This document shows, piece by piece, positions 7,998-20,088 of a stretch of DNA of 64,000 bases. Position numbers and translations under genes: made by a program. Under the pieces are notes generated by a model that worked only from the letters and a program-made list of their open reading frames with translations, ran no database searches and was not told the DNA's origin. The DNA comes from Trichococcus shcherbakoviae (GTDB lineage: Bacteria; Bacillota; Bacilli; Lactobacillales; Aerococcaceae). The stretch spans positions 2,716,501-2,780,500 of the forward strand of contig NZ_OY762653.1 of NCBI RefSeq assembly GCF_963666195.1, in the 5' to 3' direction. How positions within the stretch are numbered: the stretch's first letter is position 1; each line of letters opens with the position of its first letter.

Positions 7998-8825
7998 GTG
8001 AAGAAATCGGTTTTGACTTTCCGCAATGCCAAGCAGAAAAATGAGCGGCTGACGATGCTGACTGCTTATGATTATTCCACTGCCAAACTGATCGATGCTT
8101 CAGGGATCGACTCGGTACTGGTGGGCGATTCGCTGGGGATGGTGATGTTGGGGTATGAAGACACCTTATCGGTAACAATGGAGGACATGATCCACCACAC
8201 GAAAGCTGTCGCCAGAGGAGTAAAGGATGCATTAGTCGTAAGCGATCTGCCGTTCATGTCCTATCAGACCTCCGTCTATGATGCGGTCTCAAATGCAGGC
8301 CGGCTGATCAAGGAAGGCCGGGCGCAGGCCGTCAAACTGGAAGGCGGCATTGAAGTCTGCCCGCAGATAAAGGCAATCGTGGAAGCTTCCATTCCGGTCA
8401 TGGCGCATCTCGGCCTGACGCCCCAATCCGTCAATGCTTTCGGCGGATTCAAGGTCCAAGGGAAAGATGAAGAAGCGGCGCGCAGCCTGATTGAGCAAGC
8501 GAAGGCTGTCGAAGCGGCTGGAGCATTTGCGGTGGTGCTGGAATGCATACCGGCCAAGTTGGCTGAGTTGATCACAAAGAGTATCTCGATTCCAACGATC
8601 GGCATCGGTGCCGGTAATGGCTGCGACGGCCAAGTGTTGGTCTACCAGGACATGCTGGGACTCTATTCCGATTTCACACCAAAATTCGTCAAGCGTTATG
8701 CTGAAATAGGACCACAGATGCAGACAGCCATCGAAGGCTACATATCTGAAGTGAAAAGCGGCGCGTTTCCGGCAGCGGAGCATACGTTTGCACTCTCCGA
8801 TGCGGTCATCGAAAAATTATATTAG
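7998..8825 (+). CDS. panB: 3-methyl-2-oxobutanoate hydroxymethyltransferase
   Basis: First committed enzyme of pantothenate synthesis: transfers a hydroxymethyl group from methylene-tetrahydrofolate to 2-oxoisovalerate, giving ketopantoate. The translation carries the family signatures [34 protein letters not shown] and the conserved EGG at AVKLEGG. About 276 residues from the GTG at 7998 ([13 protein letters not shown]); an ATG at 7986 adds four residues but has its Shine-Dalgarno (GAAGAGAGG) directly abutting, so I prefer the GTG. First gene of panB-panC-panD. Confidence 0.93.
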   Translation: MKKSVLTFRNAKQKNERLTMLTAYDYSTAKLIDASGIDSVLVGDSLGMVMLGYEDTLSVTMEDMIHHTKAVARGVKDALVVSDLPFMSYQTSVYDAVSNAGRLIKEGRAQAVKLEGGIEVCPQIKAIVEASIPVMAHLGLTPQSVNAFGGFKVQGKDEEAARSLIEQAKAVEAAGAFAVVLECIPAKLAELITKSISIPTIGIGAGNGCDGQVLVYQDMLGLYSDFTPKFVKRYAEIGPQMQTAIEGYISEVKSGAFPAAEHTFALSDAVIEKLY

Positions 8826-8839
8826 AGGAGTAATCACGA

Positions 8840-9682
8840 ATGAAGATTGCAGCAACGGTTGAAGAAATCCGCAGTGCCGTGAAGGCCTGGAAAAAGGAAG
8901 GTTTGTCGGTTGGCTTTGTTCCGACGATGGGCTATCTCCATGAAGGCCATCAAAGCTTGATGCAGAAAGCCGTCAGCGAAAATGATCGGGTGGTCGTCAG
9001 CATTTTTGTGAATCCGATGCAGTTCGGCCCATCCGAAGATTTGGAAAGCTATCCAAGAGATCTGGAAAAGGATGCCGCTTTGTGCGAAGCCAGTGGAGTG
9101 GACCTGATTTTCCATCCCGAGCCGAAAGAAATGTACCATCCCGATTTCAGCAGCTTTGTGGACATGCATGGTCTGACGGAGAGTTTATGCGGGAAAAGCA
9201 GGCCGGCCCATTTCCGGGGCGTCTGCACAGTCGTGACAAAGCTGTTCAACATCGTGCAGCCGGACCGTGCCTATTTCGGACAGAAGGACGCCCAACAATT
9301 GGCGGTCATCCAGCAGATGGTCCGCGACCTCAATATGGACATCACAGTCATTGGCTGCCCAATCATCCGGGAAGCGGACGGATTGGCCAAAAGCTCGCGC
9401 AACAGTTATCTGTCAGCGGATGAGCGCAAGGCAGCGTTGGTGCTGAGCCGAGCGCTCGAAGTTGCGAAGCAAATGCTTGCGGATGGCGAGCGGGATGTTG
9501 CCAAAATCCTGAAGGCCATTTCGGAAATGATCCAAGCCGAACCAATGGCGAAGATCGATTATGTGGAGTTGGTGGATGCGCGTACGCTGCAGCAAGTGGA
9601 CAGCGTCGAGCGACCTGTATTGGTGGCTTTGGCAGTCTATATCGGAAAAACGCGTCTGATCGATAATTTTATCACGGAATAA
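8840..9682 (+). CDS. panC: Pantothenate synthetase (pantoate-beta-alanine ligase)
   Basis: 280-residue ATP-dependent ligase that joins pantoate to beta-alanine through a pantoyl-adenylate. Seen: the nucleotide-binding PTMGYLHEGHQSL motif near residue 30, FVNPMQFGPSEDLESYPRD, and the KMSK-like region AKSSRNSYLS near 185. Cytoplasmic. AGAGGAG precedes the ATG; 14 bp separate it from panB. Confidence 0.95.
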   Translation: MKIAATVEEIRSAVKAWKKEGLSVGFVPTMGYLHEGHQSLMQKAVSENDRVVVSIFVNPMQFGPSEDLESYPRDLEKDAALCEASGVDLIFHPEPKEMYHPDFSSFVDMHGLTESLCGKSRPAHFRGVCTVVTKLFNIVQPDRAYFGQKDAQQLAVIQQMVRDLNMDITVIGCPIIREADGLAKSSRNSYLSADERKAALVLSRALEVAKQMLADGERDVAKILKAISEMIQAEPMAKIDYVELVDARTLQQVDSVERPVLVALAVYIGKTRLIDNFITE

Positions 9683-9697
9683 GTGGGGGGAAAAACA

Positions 9698-10084
9698 ATG
9701 CAACTCAATATGCTAAAAAGTAAAATACACCGCGCCGTCGTTGTCCAAGCGGAGCTTTCCTATGTGGGCAGCATCACTGTCGACAAGGATCTGCTTGACG
9801 CCGCAGGGCTGATCGAATATGAAAAGGTCCAGATCGTCGACATCGACAACGGGGCCAGGTTCGAAACTTACGTCATCGCAGGCGAACGCGGCTCGGGTAT
9901 GATATGCCTGAACGGTGCCGCCGCCCGTTGCGTTCAGGTGTCCGATAAAATCATCATCATGGCTTACTGCATGATGGATGAACAGGAAGCGAAGGAACAC
10001 AAACCGCTGGTGGTGTTTGTGGATGAGCAGAATGCCATCACAACAGTAACAAGATATGAAGAACACGGCAGACTCAGCATGTAA
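9698..10084 (+). CDS. panD: Aspartate 1-decarboxylase (pyruvoyl enzyme)
   Basis: 128-residue proenzyme making beta-alanine for PanC. It self-cleaves at Gly24-Ser25 (seen in SYVGSITVD) to create the pyruvoyl cofactor. Other family hallmarks are MLKSKIHRA at the N-terminus and the catalytic-site segment LNGAAAR. The ATG at 9698 is preceded by GGGGGGA; an upstream frame extension to 9683 is not needed. The panBCD set lets the cell make pantothenate from 2-oxoisovalerate and aspartate. Confidence 0.95.
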   Translation: MQLNMLKSKIHRAVVVQAELSYVGSITVDKDLLDAAGLIEYEKVQIVDIDNGARFETYVIAGERGSGMICLNGAAARCVQVSDKIIIMAYCMMDEQEAKEHKPLVVFVDEQNAITTVTRYEEHGRLSM

Positions 10085-10104
10085 TTTGTCCATATAGGAA
10101 TAAA

Positions 10105-10156
10105 AAGAAGCGCAACCGCATCATGGCCGATTGGCTTGATGCGGTTGCGCTTTTCC
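10105..10156. terminator. Bidirectional terminator between panD and the dehydrogenase gene
   Basis: Perfect 16-bp arms AAGCGCAACCGCATCA (10108-10123) and TGATGCGGTTGCGCTT (10137-10152) with T runs on both strands. It serves the convergent panBCD and dehydrogenase transcripts. Confidence 0.88.
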
Positions 10157-11115
10157 TATCTCACGGATTGCAGCGTAAATTGAATATCTTTGATGGAGAG
10201 TTGCAGTTTTTCGTATTCCTCATCATCCAGCGGCAAGGGGATCTGTTTTTCCAAGCCGTTCCTGCCGATGATGCAAGGCATACTGAAGGCCGCTTCGCCA
10301 TGGCAGTTGTAAAAGCCGTCGACGGTCGCGGTCACAGGGAAGATGCTTTTCTCGTCCAGCATGACTGCGCGGGCCAAGGCTGCCGCCACTTCCCCGATGC
10401 CTGAATTGGTCCAGCCTTTCCAGTTGAAGACATCGGAAGCTGTGTGCACCACTTCTTGGGTCACGAATTCCCGGTCCAATGGTGCCGCAGGGTCCAATAA
10501 GGCATCACTTTGGGTAAGGGTGAGTGCACCCACAGTCGTGCTGCTGAAAGCCGGGAAGGCGGTGCTGCCGTGTTCGCCCATGATGTAGCCGCTGACGTTT
10601 TTGGGATCGACATGATAATGGGCAGCAACAATCTGACGGTAGCGGAAAGTATCCAAAGTCGTTCCGGTGCCGAAAATCTTACCTTTCGGATAGTCGAACT
10701 CATTTTCGGCGATGTAGGTGATCGTATCGACCGGATTCGTTATCAGGATGATGATGGCGTCTTTTGTGTGCTGGGTGATGCCGGCCATGATTTTGCGTAT
10801 TTCATTGGCATTCTCCTTGCCCATCAACGCTCTTGGGGGCATATCCTCACCGGGGCGAGGCTTCTCGCTGACGCCTGCGGAAATGATGATGACGTCGGCA
10901 TCCGCGCAGTCCGCATAATCGCCGGCGTAGATTTTGCTGTGTGTCCGGTAGCTAGCGGCCAGCGCATGGCGGTGGTCCAGGGCTTCGCCTCTTGCCGTGT
11001 CCTCGTTGCTGTCGATCAGGACGATGTCAGAAAATAAGTTGAGGTGGCTGCAGTCGGTCAATACTTGGGAACCGACATGGCCGACCCCGATGATGGCTAA
11101 TTTTGTCTGGATCAT
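10156..11115 (-). CDS. Lactate/malate-family L-2-hydroxyacid dehydrogenase
   Basis: 319-residue NAD-dependent dehydrogenase. The Rossmann motif GVGHVG is at residues 10-15, the Asp-Arg pair of the active site is in TTLDTFRYR, and the catalytic His is in GEHGST near residue 180. The substrate-specificity loop (GVSEKPRPGEDMPPRAL) differs from ordinary L-LDH (which has AGAPQKPGE), so it may prefer branched or longer 2-oxoacids, as L-2-hydroxyisocaproate dehydrogenases do, rather than pyruvate; this is inference. It starts a few bases after the stop of the upstream HAD gene, so the two form an operon. Confidence 0.8.
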   Translation of the reverse strand: MIQTKLAIIGVGHVGSQVLTDCSHLNLFSDIVLIDSNEDTARGEALDHRHALAASYRTHSKIYAGDYADCADADVIIISAGVSEKPRPGEDMPPRALMGKENANEIRKIMAGITQHTKDAIIILITNPVDTITYIAENEFDYPKGKIFGTGTTLDTFRYRQIVAAHYHVDPKNVSGYIMGEHGSTAFPAFSSTTVGALTLTQSDALLDPAAPLDREFVTQEVVHTASDVFNWKGWTNSGIGEVAAALARAVMLDEKSIFPVTATVDGFYNCHGEAAFSMPCIIGRNGLEKQIPLPLDDEEYEKLQLSIKDIQFTLQSVR

Positions 11116-11118
11116 AGG

Positions 11119-11832
11119 TCATATTTCCTTTCGTTTTGAGATGTTATTGTTTATGGCTTGGTGCATTTCCGCTACAGAATAGAAGGTTGGCTCCAGCACC
11201 ACTTTTTCATCTTCCGGTTTCTGGCGATGGTTATACCACAAAGTAGTCCAACCCGCAGCCTGGCCGCCGATGATGTCCGTTTCGTAGGTATCCCCGATGA
11301 AGAGCAGCTCATCAGGACTGGCCTTCAAAGCCTCCTGCACATGCGCGAAGGCTTCGGCATAGGGTTTTGGGCAACCGATTTTTTCGGAAATGAAGGTGCG
11401 TGCGGGCGGCACCCATCTCTCCAGACCCAAGGCGTTGAACTTTTTCATCTGGTGCTTTTCAGGACCGTTTGTGAAGACCGCAATCGGAATGTTCCGACTT
11501 TCCAGCTCATTCAAAAGTTGATCGATGCCTGGGCTTAACGTGATTTCTGCTTGCCTCTTTTGGTAGGTTTCCTGGAAGTGCATCGCCTCTTCGTTGGTGA
11601 GCGCAAGGCCCAGGTCGGCGAACGTATGCTGTGTGCGCATGATATGGGACTCGGCCAGCGTCAGCTCCCCATTGGAGAACAGATCGAAAGCCGCATCGCA
11701 ATGTTCGCGGAAAAGTGCGAAGGTTTCTTCGTCGCTGTGGCTGTTCTCCAAGCGGTAATTTTCCAGCGCCTGGAAGAACGGACTTGCTGTGTCGTATAAA
11801 GTATCGTCTAAATCGAATAGTATAGTAAGCAT
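11119..11832 (-). CDS. HAD-family hydrolase, YjjG-like
   Basis: 237-residue HAD phosphatase: motif I is LFDLDDTLYD at the N-terminus, motif II is VFTNG, the conserved Lys is in IGCPKPYAE, and motif IV is FIGDTYETDIIGG. The cap and the double Asp resemble YjjG/YfnB pyrimidine nucleotidases, but the substrate is unproven. GGGAGG lies about 13 bases before the ATG. First gene of a two-gene minus-strand operon with the dehydrogenase. Confidence 0.82.
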   Translation of the reverse strand: MLTILFDLDDTLYDTASPFFQALENYRLENSHSDEETFALFREHCDAAFDLFSNGELTLAESHIMRTQHTFADLGLALTNEEAMHFQETYQKRQAEITLSPGIDQLLNELESRNIPIAVFTNGPEKHQMKKFNALGLERWVPPARTFISEKIGCPKPYAEAFAHVQEALKASPDELLFIGDTYETDIIGGQAAGWTTLWYNHRQKPEDEKVVLEPTFYSVAEMHQAINNNISKRKEI

Positions 11833-11975
11833 TATTGAGGTAGTTCCTCCCTTTTGTCGTTGCAGTCAGTATAGCATCCGAAACCGATTTTTTGAAACGG
11901 AAAAAATAGGGACGATCCGTGATGGTGCCCGTCGATGAGTGTAGTGCTTCGGATGGCGGGGCAAAGCGCTTTTTG

Positions 11976-12004
11976 TTGCAAATTAAAAATCCGTACAGTA
12001 TAAT
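11976..12004 (+). promoter_or_regulatory. Promoter of the lysine riboswitch-ABC operon
   Basis: TTGCAA (11976-11981), 17-bp spacer, TATAAT (11999-12004). Transcription would begin near 12011, about 25 nt before the riboswitch. The divergent HAD operon starts on the other side of this 500-bp gap. Confidence 0.72.
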
Positions 12005-12035
12005 AACATACAATAATGTCATACGATCATACAAT

Positions 12036-12192
12036 AATGAAAGAGGCTGCGAACATCAAGAGTAAAATGCCCGTTTGAAAGGGGTGTTCGCCGAAATACA
12101 GCGTTTGCTGTGTTGGGGTCAGGGTTAAGAATCCTGACACTGTCAGAACGATTTGCCCAAAATCGTTTGTGGAGTACTTTCGGTATTGCGGG
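12036..12192 (+). ncRNA. Lysine riboswitch (L box)
   Basis: The conserved aptamer blocks appear in order: AAGAGGCTGCGAAC, AAGAGTAAAATG, GGGGTGTTCGCCGAAATA, TTGGGGTCAGGGTTAAGAAT, TGACACTGTCAGAACGATTT and TGGAGTACTTTCGGTA. These align block by block with the E. coli lysC and other L-box leaders as I know them. A terminator hairpin follows at 12206-12240, so lysine binding should favour early termination. The controlled genes are a complete amino-acid ABC importer, which is therefore predicted to carry lysine. Confidence 0.9.
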
Positions 12193-12205
12193 CAGAAGGA
12201 AGCTG

Positions 12206-12240
12206 GATTATAGGGCCTTTTGCTTTATAGTCTATTTTTT
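12206..12240 (+). terminator. Riboswitch-controlled terminator
   Basis: GATTATAG (12206-12213) pairs with TTTATAGTC (12224-12232) and is followed by TATTTTTT. The stem is A+T rich with G-T pairs, as suits a conditional terminator. The 140 nt up to the first gene hold no other feature I can name. Confidence 0.65.
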
Positions 12241-12380
12241 TGCACAAAAACGGACTGAATTATCGTTGTTATGACGCTCTATGGGAAGAAAGGTGGACAA
12301 AAGCGGCCGTATAAGAAGGGTTATTTTTTATTATTTTTGAGCAGTAAAAAAAAGACTATATACATTAGGAGGAAATAGAG

Positions 12381-13235
12381 ATGACAGTAAAAACATGGAA
12401 AAAAACAATGGCAGCATTGACAGGCTTGTTTATTTTGGCGGGTTGCGGTAACGGAGCCACTGATGATTCATCCGCAGCCAACGGTTCAGCGGATTCTGAA
12501 ACATTCGTGGTCGGAATGGAAGCAGGCTACCCTCCTTTCAACTGGACCCAAAATGATGACAGCAACGGCGCAGTGAAAATCGACGGCGCTGACGGGTACG
12601 CTAATGGCTATGATGTTCAGATGGCCAAAAAAGTGGCGGACGGTTTAGGTAAGGAACTGGTCATCGTTAAGACGGAATGGGATGGCCTGGTGCCGGCGTT
12701 GATTTCATCTAAAATCGATGCTATCGTTGCAGGCATGTCGCCGACAGAGGAACGCAAAGAAGCGATTGATTTCTCGGATTCCTACTATACGACTGAACTA
12801 GTACTTGTCGTCAAAGCGGATGGCGCTTATGCAGATGCGACAACTTTGGCTGATTTCGCGGACGCAAAAGTTACCGCACAGTTGAATACGTTGCACTATG
12901 GCGTCATCGATCAGATTGAAGGCGTGCAAAAGCAACCGGCAATGGACAGTTTCACTTCCATGCGCGTAGCTTTGGAATCAGGCACAATTGATGCTTACGT
13001 ATCGGAACGTCCGGAAGCCATCAGCGCTTCAGCAGCCAATTCCGCTTTCAAAATGATCGAATTGGATGAAACGGATACTTTCGAATTGTCCGCGGCTGAT
13101 TCAGAAATCGCAATCGGTTTGATCAAAGAAAGTGAATTGAAAGACCAGATCAATGAGATCCTGAGCGGCATCACAGAAGAAGAACGCATCCAAATGATGG
13201 ATGAAGCAATCCAAAACCAACCATCAGCTGAATAA
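12381..13235 (+). CDS. Amino-acid (predicted lysine) ABC transporter, substrate-binding lipoprotein
   Basis: 284-residue family 3 periplasmic-type binding protein anchored by an N-terminal lipid: signal with lipobox LAGC (Cys near residue 22), then a Ser/Asp-rich linker and the binding domain with GMEAGYPPFNW, GYDVQMAKKVADGLGK and ISSKIDAIVAGMSPTEERK. It delivers the ligand to the permease encoded next. AGGAGG precedes the start. Lysine specificity is inferred from the L-box leader, not from the protein itself. Confidence 0.9.
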   Translation: MTVKTWKKTMAALTGLFILAGCGNGATDDSSAANGSADSETFVVGMEAGYPPFNWTQNDDSNGAVKIDGADGYANGYDVQMAKKVADGLGKELVIVKTEWDGLVPALISSKIDAIVAGMSPTEERKEAIDFSDSYYTTELVLVVKADGAYADATTLADFADAKVTAQLNTLHYGVIDQIEGVQKQPAMDSFTSMRVALESGTIDAYVSERPEAISASAANSAFKMIELDETDTFELSAADSEIAIGLIKESELKDQINEILSGITEEERIQMMDEAIQNQPSAE

Positions 13236-13273
13236 TCAAGACTGACGGAACATCAAAAAGGGGCATACATTAA

Positions 13274-14059
13274 ATGGAGTTTAGTTGGGTTATCCGCATC
13301 ATCGAAGAAAACTGGAGACAGTTTTTATCAGGTGCATGGACAACATTATATATAGCTTTAATCGGAACCATCATCGGACTGGGGATCGGTCTGATGATCG
13401 GCGTCATCCGTACGATCCCGGTTGCGGAATCGGGTTGGAAAAAACACGTGTACAACGTGGTGAATTTTTTGCTGTCATGCTACATCGAAATTTTCCGCGG
13501 CACGCCTATGATCGTGCAAGCCATGGTCATCTATTATGGTGCCGCATTGGCGTTTGACATCGACATGAACCGCATCTTTGCAGCGCTTTTGATCGTATCG
13601 GTCAATACGGGCGCTTATATGTCGGAGATCGTCCGCGGCGGGATCATTTCCATCGACAAAGGGCAATTCGAAGCCGCTCAAGCAATCGGGATGAATCACT
13701 TGCAGACGATGCGGAATGTCGTCATGCCGCAAGTGATCCGGAATATCCTGCCGGCGACAGGGAACGAATTCGTCATCAACATAAAAGATACGTCCGTATT
13801 GAACGTCATCTCCGTTTCGGAATTGTTCTTTACGACCAAATCGATTTCCGGGAATAACTTCCGTTATTTCGAATCATTCTTCGTGGCTTCAATCATTTAC
13901 TTCGTCATGACCTTCACGGTGACGCGCATTCTGCGTGCTATCGAAAGAAAAATGCAAGGCCCTGATAATTATCAGATGATGGGTGCAGGTCAAGACCAAT
14001 TGACTACACCAGAATTAATGGCTCGCAAAAAACAAGCAGAAAGAGACAGAGCAAATTAA
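13274..14059 (+). CDS. Amino-acid (predicted lysine) ABC transporter permease
   Basis: 261-residue His/Glu/Gln/Arg-type (HisM-like) permease with about five membrane spans and the cytoplasmic EAA loop [21 protein letters not shown] that docks the ATPase, near residue 138. The N-terminus has [21 protein letters not shown], typical for the family. The C-terminal tail (about 30 residues, Gln/Lys-rich) is hydrophilic. It lies 38 bp after the binding protein and 22 bp before the ATPase. Confidence 0.92.
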   Translation: MEFSWVIRIIEENWRQFLSGAWTTLYIALIGTIIGLGIGLMIGVIRTIPVAESGWKKHVYNVVNFLLSCYIEIFRGTPMIVQAMVIYYGAALAFDIDMNRIFAALLIVSVNTGAYMSEIVRGGIISIDKGQFEAAQAIGMNHLQTMRNVVMPQVIRNILPATGNEFVINIKDTSVLNVISVSELFFTTKSISGNNFRYFESFFVASIIYFVMTFTVTRILRAIERKMQGPDNYQMMGAGQDQLTTPELMARKKQAERDRAN

Positions 14060-14081
14060 TTGCCACAGGAGGAATCATTTG

Positions 14082-14819
14082 ATGGAAAAAGTAATTGACG
14101 TACAGCATCTGAAGAAGAACTTCGGTCAACATGAAGTGCTGAAGGACATCGATTTCAGCGTGAATAAAGGGGAAGTTGTGTGCATCATCGGTTCATCGGG
14201 ATCCGGTAAATCGACTCTGTTGCGATGCATCAATTTGCTTGAAAAACCTACAGCGGGAGAAATCATCTACAACGGTGAAAACGTTCTGGACTCGAAGCAT
14301 GATATCTTCAAGTACCGCAGCAAATTGGGGATGGTATTCCAGCAGTTCAATCTGTTCAACAACTTGGATGTATTGCATAATTGCACGGTAGGACCTGTGA
14401 AAATCCTTAAAAAGTCTCAGCAAGAAGCCGAAAAGATCGCCATGGGCTATCTGGAACAGGTCGGGATGGGGAACTTCATAAACGCCAAACCGGATCAATT
14501 GTCAGGCGGCCAAAAACAACGCGTCGCTATCGCTCGCGCTTTGACGATGGAGCCGGATGCGCTGTTGTTCGATGAGCCGACATCGGCTTTGGACCCGGAG
14601 ATGGTGGGAGAAGTATTGAAGGTCATGAAGGATCTTGCCAACAGTGGCTTGACGATGATCGTCGTGACGCATGAAATGGAGTTCGCGAAGGAAGTTTCCG
14701 ATCGCGTCATCTTCATGGATCAAGGCGTCATCCTGGAGCAGGGAGCCCCTGATGATATCTTCAATCATCCAACCGAGGCACGCACGAAGCAATTTCTGGA
14801 GAGATATCTTACAAAATAA
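14082..14819 (+). CDS. Amino-acid (predicted lysine) ABC transporter ATPase
   Basis: 245-residue GlnQ/HisP-type ATPase. Walker [10 protein letters not shown] near residue 38, Q-loop VFQQFNLF, signature [15 protein letters not shown] near 145, Walker [15 protein letters not shown] and H-loop VTHEMEFA. All catalytic residues are intact. AGGAGG lies nine bases before the ATG at 14082; the TTG three bases earlier is unlikely to be the start. Last gene of the riboswitch operon and followed by a strong hairpin. Confidence 0.94.
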   Translation: MEKVIDVQHLKKNFGQHEVLKDIDFSVNKGEVVCIIGSSGSGKSTLLRCINLLEKPTAGEIIYNGENVLDSKHDIFKYRSKLGMVFQQFNLFNNLDVLHNCTVGPVKILKKSQQEAEKIAMGYLEQVGMGNFINAKPDQLSGGQKQRVAIARALTMEPDALLFDEPTSALDPEMVGEVLKVMKDLANSGLTMIVVTHEMEFAKEVSDRVIFMDQGVILEQGAPDDIFNHPTEARTKQFLERYLTK

Positions 14820-14825
14820 AAACAA

Positions 14826-14882
14826 AGAAGGGGCAGTACCAAAATCAGAAAAGTACTTTCTGATTTTGGTACTGCCCCTTCT
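14826..14882 (+). terminator. Long hairpin after the ABC operon
   Basis: Arms of 26 bases, AGAAGGGGCAGTACCAAAAT and on, match perfectly between 14826-14851 and 14857-14882 around a five-base loop. The downstream T run is weak (TCTATTT), but the stem is very stable. Likely the operon terminator or a transcript-end stabiliser. Confidence 0.75.
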
Positions 14883-14913
14883 ATTTGGGAAATGAATGAA
14901 TGCTCAAAAATAA

Positions 14914-15046
14914 CCCGCCAAAAGCGGTTAGACGGGGAAAAACAGTTCAAATCACGGTCAGAAAACCTGCCAAAACTACCTTGGCGGGGAAAAACGTCCA
15001 CGGACAACACTCGATTCCCCGTCAAAACCATTTTGGCGGGGAATCG
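14914..15046. repeat. Three palindromic repeats at about 50-bp pitch
   Basis: Units begin near 14914, 14966 and 15014. Each has the form CCCGCCAAAA, a short loop, then TTTTGGCGGGG. The third is the best: CGATTCCCCGTCAAAA (15012-15027) pairs over 16 bp with TTTTGGCGGGGAATCG (15031-15046), with one G-T pair. The first two are eroded versions followed by GGGGAAAAAC. Spacers are unrelated to each other. REP/MITE-like character is inferred; only three degenerate units are present. Confidence 0.75.
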
Positions 15047-15104
15047 CGCTCACAATCACAATCATAAATGCGAACGCCGGACTAGACAATCATACCAGCA
15101 AACC

Positions 15105-15147
15105 AAAAAGAAGGTGCTGACTCATTTTGAGACAGCCCCTTCTTTTT
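15105..15147. terminator. Terminator of def (bidirectional)
   Basis: AAAAAGAAGGTGCTG (15105-15119) pairs with CAGCCCCTTCTTTTT (15133-15147) with one mismatch; an inner ACTC/TGAG extends it. T runs on both strands; immediately follows the def stop on the minus strand. Confidence 0.8.
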
Positions 15148-15152
15148 CATTC

Positions 15153-15713
15153 TCATTCAATAATGATGACGTCGTCTGCGACTGCAAAGGGTGCTTGTTC
15201 ATTGATGTGGTCGTAGAACATGACACCGTTGAGATGGTCGATTTCGTGTTGAACCACAATGGCTGTGTAGCCTTTGTAGCGGGCTTTGTGTGTCACTCCT
15301 TCGGCATCTTGGTAAGCTACCGTAATCCGGCTATGTCTGACGACAAACCCCGGTACTTCGCGATCCACGGAAAGGCAACCTTCGCCACCTTTAAGGCAGG
15401 CGCTTTCGATGGAGTGGCTTACGATTTTAGGGTTGAACATCACTTTAGCCAATTCCGGAGGATCATCTTCATACTCCCCTGGTATCAGTAGCGCAACGAT
15501 GCGCTTGGATACGTCAATTTGCGGAGCTGCCAAACCGACACCTGCGCGCAAGTTGAGTTGCTCGGCGATTTCTTCGTCCTGACTGTTCGAAAGGAACTCC
15601 ATCATTTCTGCGGCGATTTTTCGATCCTCCGCAGATAAAGGGAAAGTGACCAAGTCAGCCGACCTCCGCAATGTAGGATGACCTTCCCGGATGATGTTAT
15701 CCATAGTGATCAT
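15153..15713 (-). CDS. def: Peptide deformylase
   Basis: 186-residue metalloenzyme removing the formyl group from the N-terminal Met of new proteins. The three signature motifs are present: GVGLAAPQ near residue 58, EGCLSV near 111 (metal-binding Cys) and QHEIDHLNG near 154 (metal-binding His pair and catalytic Glu). Length fits the type 2 enzymes of Gram-positive bacteria, with the insertion [12 protein letters not shown]. The ATG at 15713 is followed by [16 protein letters not shown]; a nearby downstream ATG gives MDNIIREG. Monocistronic. Confidence 0.95.
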   Translation of the reverse strand: MITMDNIIREGHPTLRRSADLVTFPLSAEDRKIAAEMMEFLSNSQDEEIAEQLNLRAGVGLAAPQIDVSKRIVALLIPGEYEDDPPELAKVMFNPKIVSHSIESACLKGGEGCLSVDREVPGFVVRHSRITVAYQDAEGVTHKARYKGYTAIVVQHEIDHLNGVMFYDHINEQAPFAVADDVIIIE

Positions 15714-15877
15714 GCATGCATTCCTCCTTTTGTTGGTTTTTATATTGAAATGATTGGGCTAGCAAACTACAAAACACTTCACGTTACATAGTACACGTTT
15801 CGAAAAAAAAAAGCTAGACTCATCTTTTTCTTGTAATAAAGAAGGGGTATGTGTAAAATAAGAAAATGAAAAAATGA

Positions 15878-17278
<1,401 letters not shown>

Positions 17279-17303
17279 AATAAGTTTCTGCATAAATTTT
17301 TCT

Positions 17304-17339
17304 AAAAAAGGTTATTTCTTAATTGAAATAACCTTTTTT
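17304..17339 (+). terminator. Terminator of gdhA
   Basis: AAAAAAGGTTATTTC (17304-17318) pairs perfectly with GAAATAACCTTTTTT (17325-17339). Confidence 0.88.
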
Positions 17340-19002
<1,663 letters not shown>

Positions 19003-19004
19003 TC

Positions 19005-19982
19005 ATGGCACAATTAACTATGATCCAAGCCATCACTGATGCGCTTGCAATTGAACTTGCAAACGATCCAAACGTTTTGATCTTCGGAGAAGACGTTGGT
19101 AAAAACGGCGGTGTATTCCGTGCAACACAAGGACTTCAAGAAAAATTCGGAGAAGACCGCGTGTTTGATACTCCTTTAGCTGAATCCGGTATCGGTGGTT
19201 TGGCATTCGGTTTGGCGTTGGAAGGTTTCCGTCCCGTTGCGGAAATCCAATTCTTCGGTTTTGTATTTGAAGTAATGGATACAGTTGTAGCACAAGCTGC
19301 ACGTACACGTTACCGCATGGCAGGTACGCGTAATTTGCCTATCGTTTTCCGCTCTCCTTTCGGTGGCGGTGTGCATACACCTGAATTGCACTCGGATAAC
19401 TTGGAAGGCTTGATGGCTCAATCACCAGGTTTGAAAGTGGTTATCCCTTCGAACCCATATGATGCAAAAGGTTTGTTGATTTCAGCTATCCGTGATAACG
19501 ATCCTGTTGTCTTCTTGGAGCACATGAAATTGTACCGTTCATTCCGTGATGAAGTTCCTGAAGAAGCGTACACTGTTCCTATCGGCAAAGCTGCCATCAC
19601 AAAAGAAGGATCTGACGTGTCCGTCATCACTTACGGCGCAATGGTCCGCGAAGCTATCAAAGCTGCAGAAACACTAGAAAAAGAAGGCATTTCGGTTGAA
19701 GTAATCGATTTGCGTACGGTTGCTCCTCTTGATGTCGAAACGATCATTGCCTCTGTACAAAAAACAGGCCGTGTCGTAGTAGTCCAAGAAGCACAGCGTC
19801 AAGCTGGTGTGGGCGCAATGGTCATGTCCGAAATTTCTGAACGTGCAGTGTTATCGTTAGAAGCTCCTATCGGACGTGTAGCTGCTCCGGATACTGTCTT
19901 CCCGTTCGGTCAAGCAGAAAACATTTGGTTACCGAATGCTACTGATATCGAGAATAAAGTAAGAGAAACTTATCATTTCTAA
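19005..19982 (+). CDS. pdhB: Pyruvate dehydrogenase E1 beta subunit
   Basis: 325-residue partner of E1 alpha; together they form the alpha2beta2 decarboxylase. The N-terminus [20 protein letters not shown] and [19 protein letters not shown] are family hallmarks, as is [20 protein letters not shown]-terminal transketolase domain ends with [12 protein letters not shown]. Separated from pdhC by 106 bp that hold a strong hairpin, unusual inside a pdh operon. Confidence 0.96.
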   Translation: MAQLTMIQAITDALAIELANDPNVLIFGEDVGKNGGVFRATQGLQEKFGEDRVFDTPLAESGIGGLAFGLALEGFRPVAEIQFFGFVFEVMDTVVAQAARTRYRMAGTRNLPIVFRSPFGGGVHTPELHSDNLEGLMAQSPGLKVVIPSNPYDAKGLLISAIRDNDPVVFLEHMKLYRSFRDEVPEEAYTVPIGKAAITKEGSDVSVITYGAMVREAIKAAETLEKEGISVEVIDLRTVAPLDVETIIASVQKTGRVVVVQEAQRQAGVGAMVMSEISERAVLSLEAPIGRVAAPDTVFPFGQAENIWLPNATDIENKVRETYHF

Positions 19983-19995
19983 GAGCTGAAAGCTT

Positions 19996-20042
19996 GAACA
20001 AATACAATTCCATATCCCAGAGAATTGTATTTGTTCGCTTTT
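19996..20042 (+). terminator. Hairpin between pdhB and pdhC (attenuator or processing site)
   Basis: GAACAAATACAATTC (19996-20010) pairs perfectly with GAATTGTATTTGTTC (20022-20036), followed by GCTTTTGTG. The T run is short, so read-through is likely. It may set a lower level or separate stability for the pdhCD part of the message. Confidence 0.65.
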
Positions 20043-20088
20043 GTGCGTCGGAAATCCAAAAATAGACAAATGAAGGGAAGTTAAGAAA

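Noticed and set aside
11507-12034. 175-codon minus-strand frame overlapping the HAD gene
   Set aside because: Out of frame with a clear HAD protein and extends into the promoter and riboswitch region.
14914-15046. CRISPR-like array
   Set aside because: Only three degenerate units, each itself a palindrome, with unequal spacers and no cas genes.
14892-15491. 199-codon plus-strand frame
   Set aside because: Runs through the palindromic repeats and antisense to def; His/Arg-rich translation without any known pattern. Noncoding.
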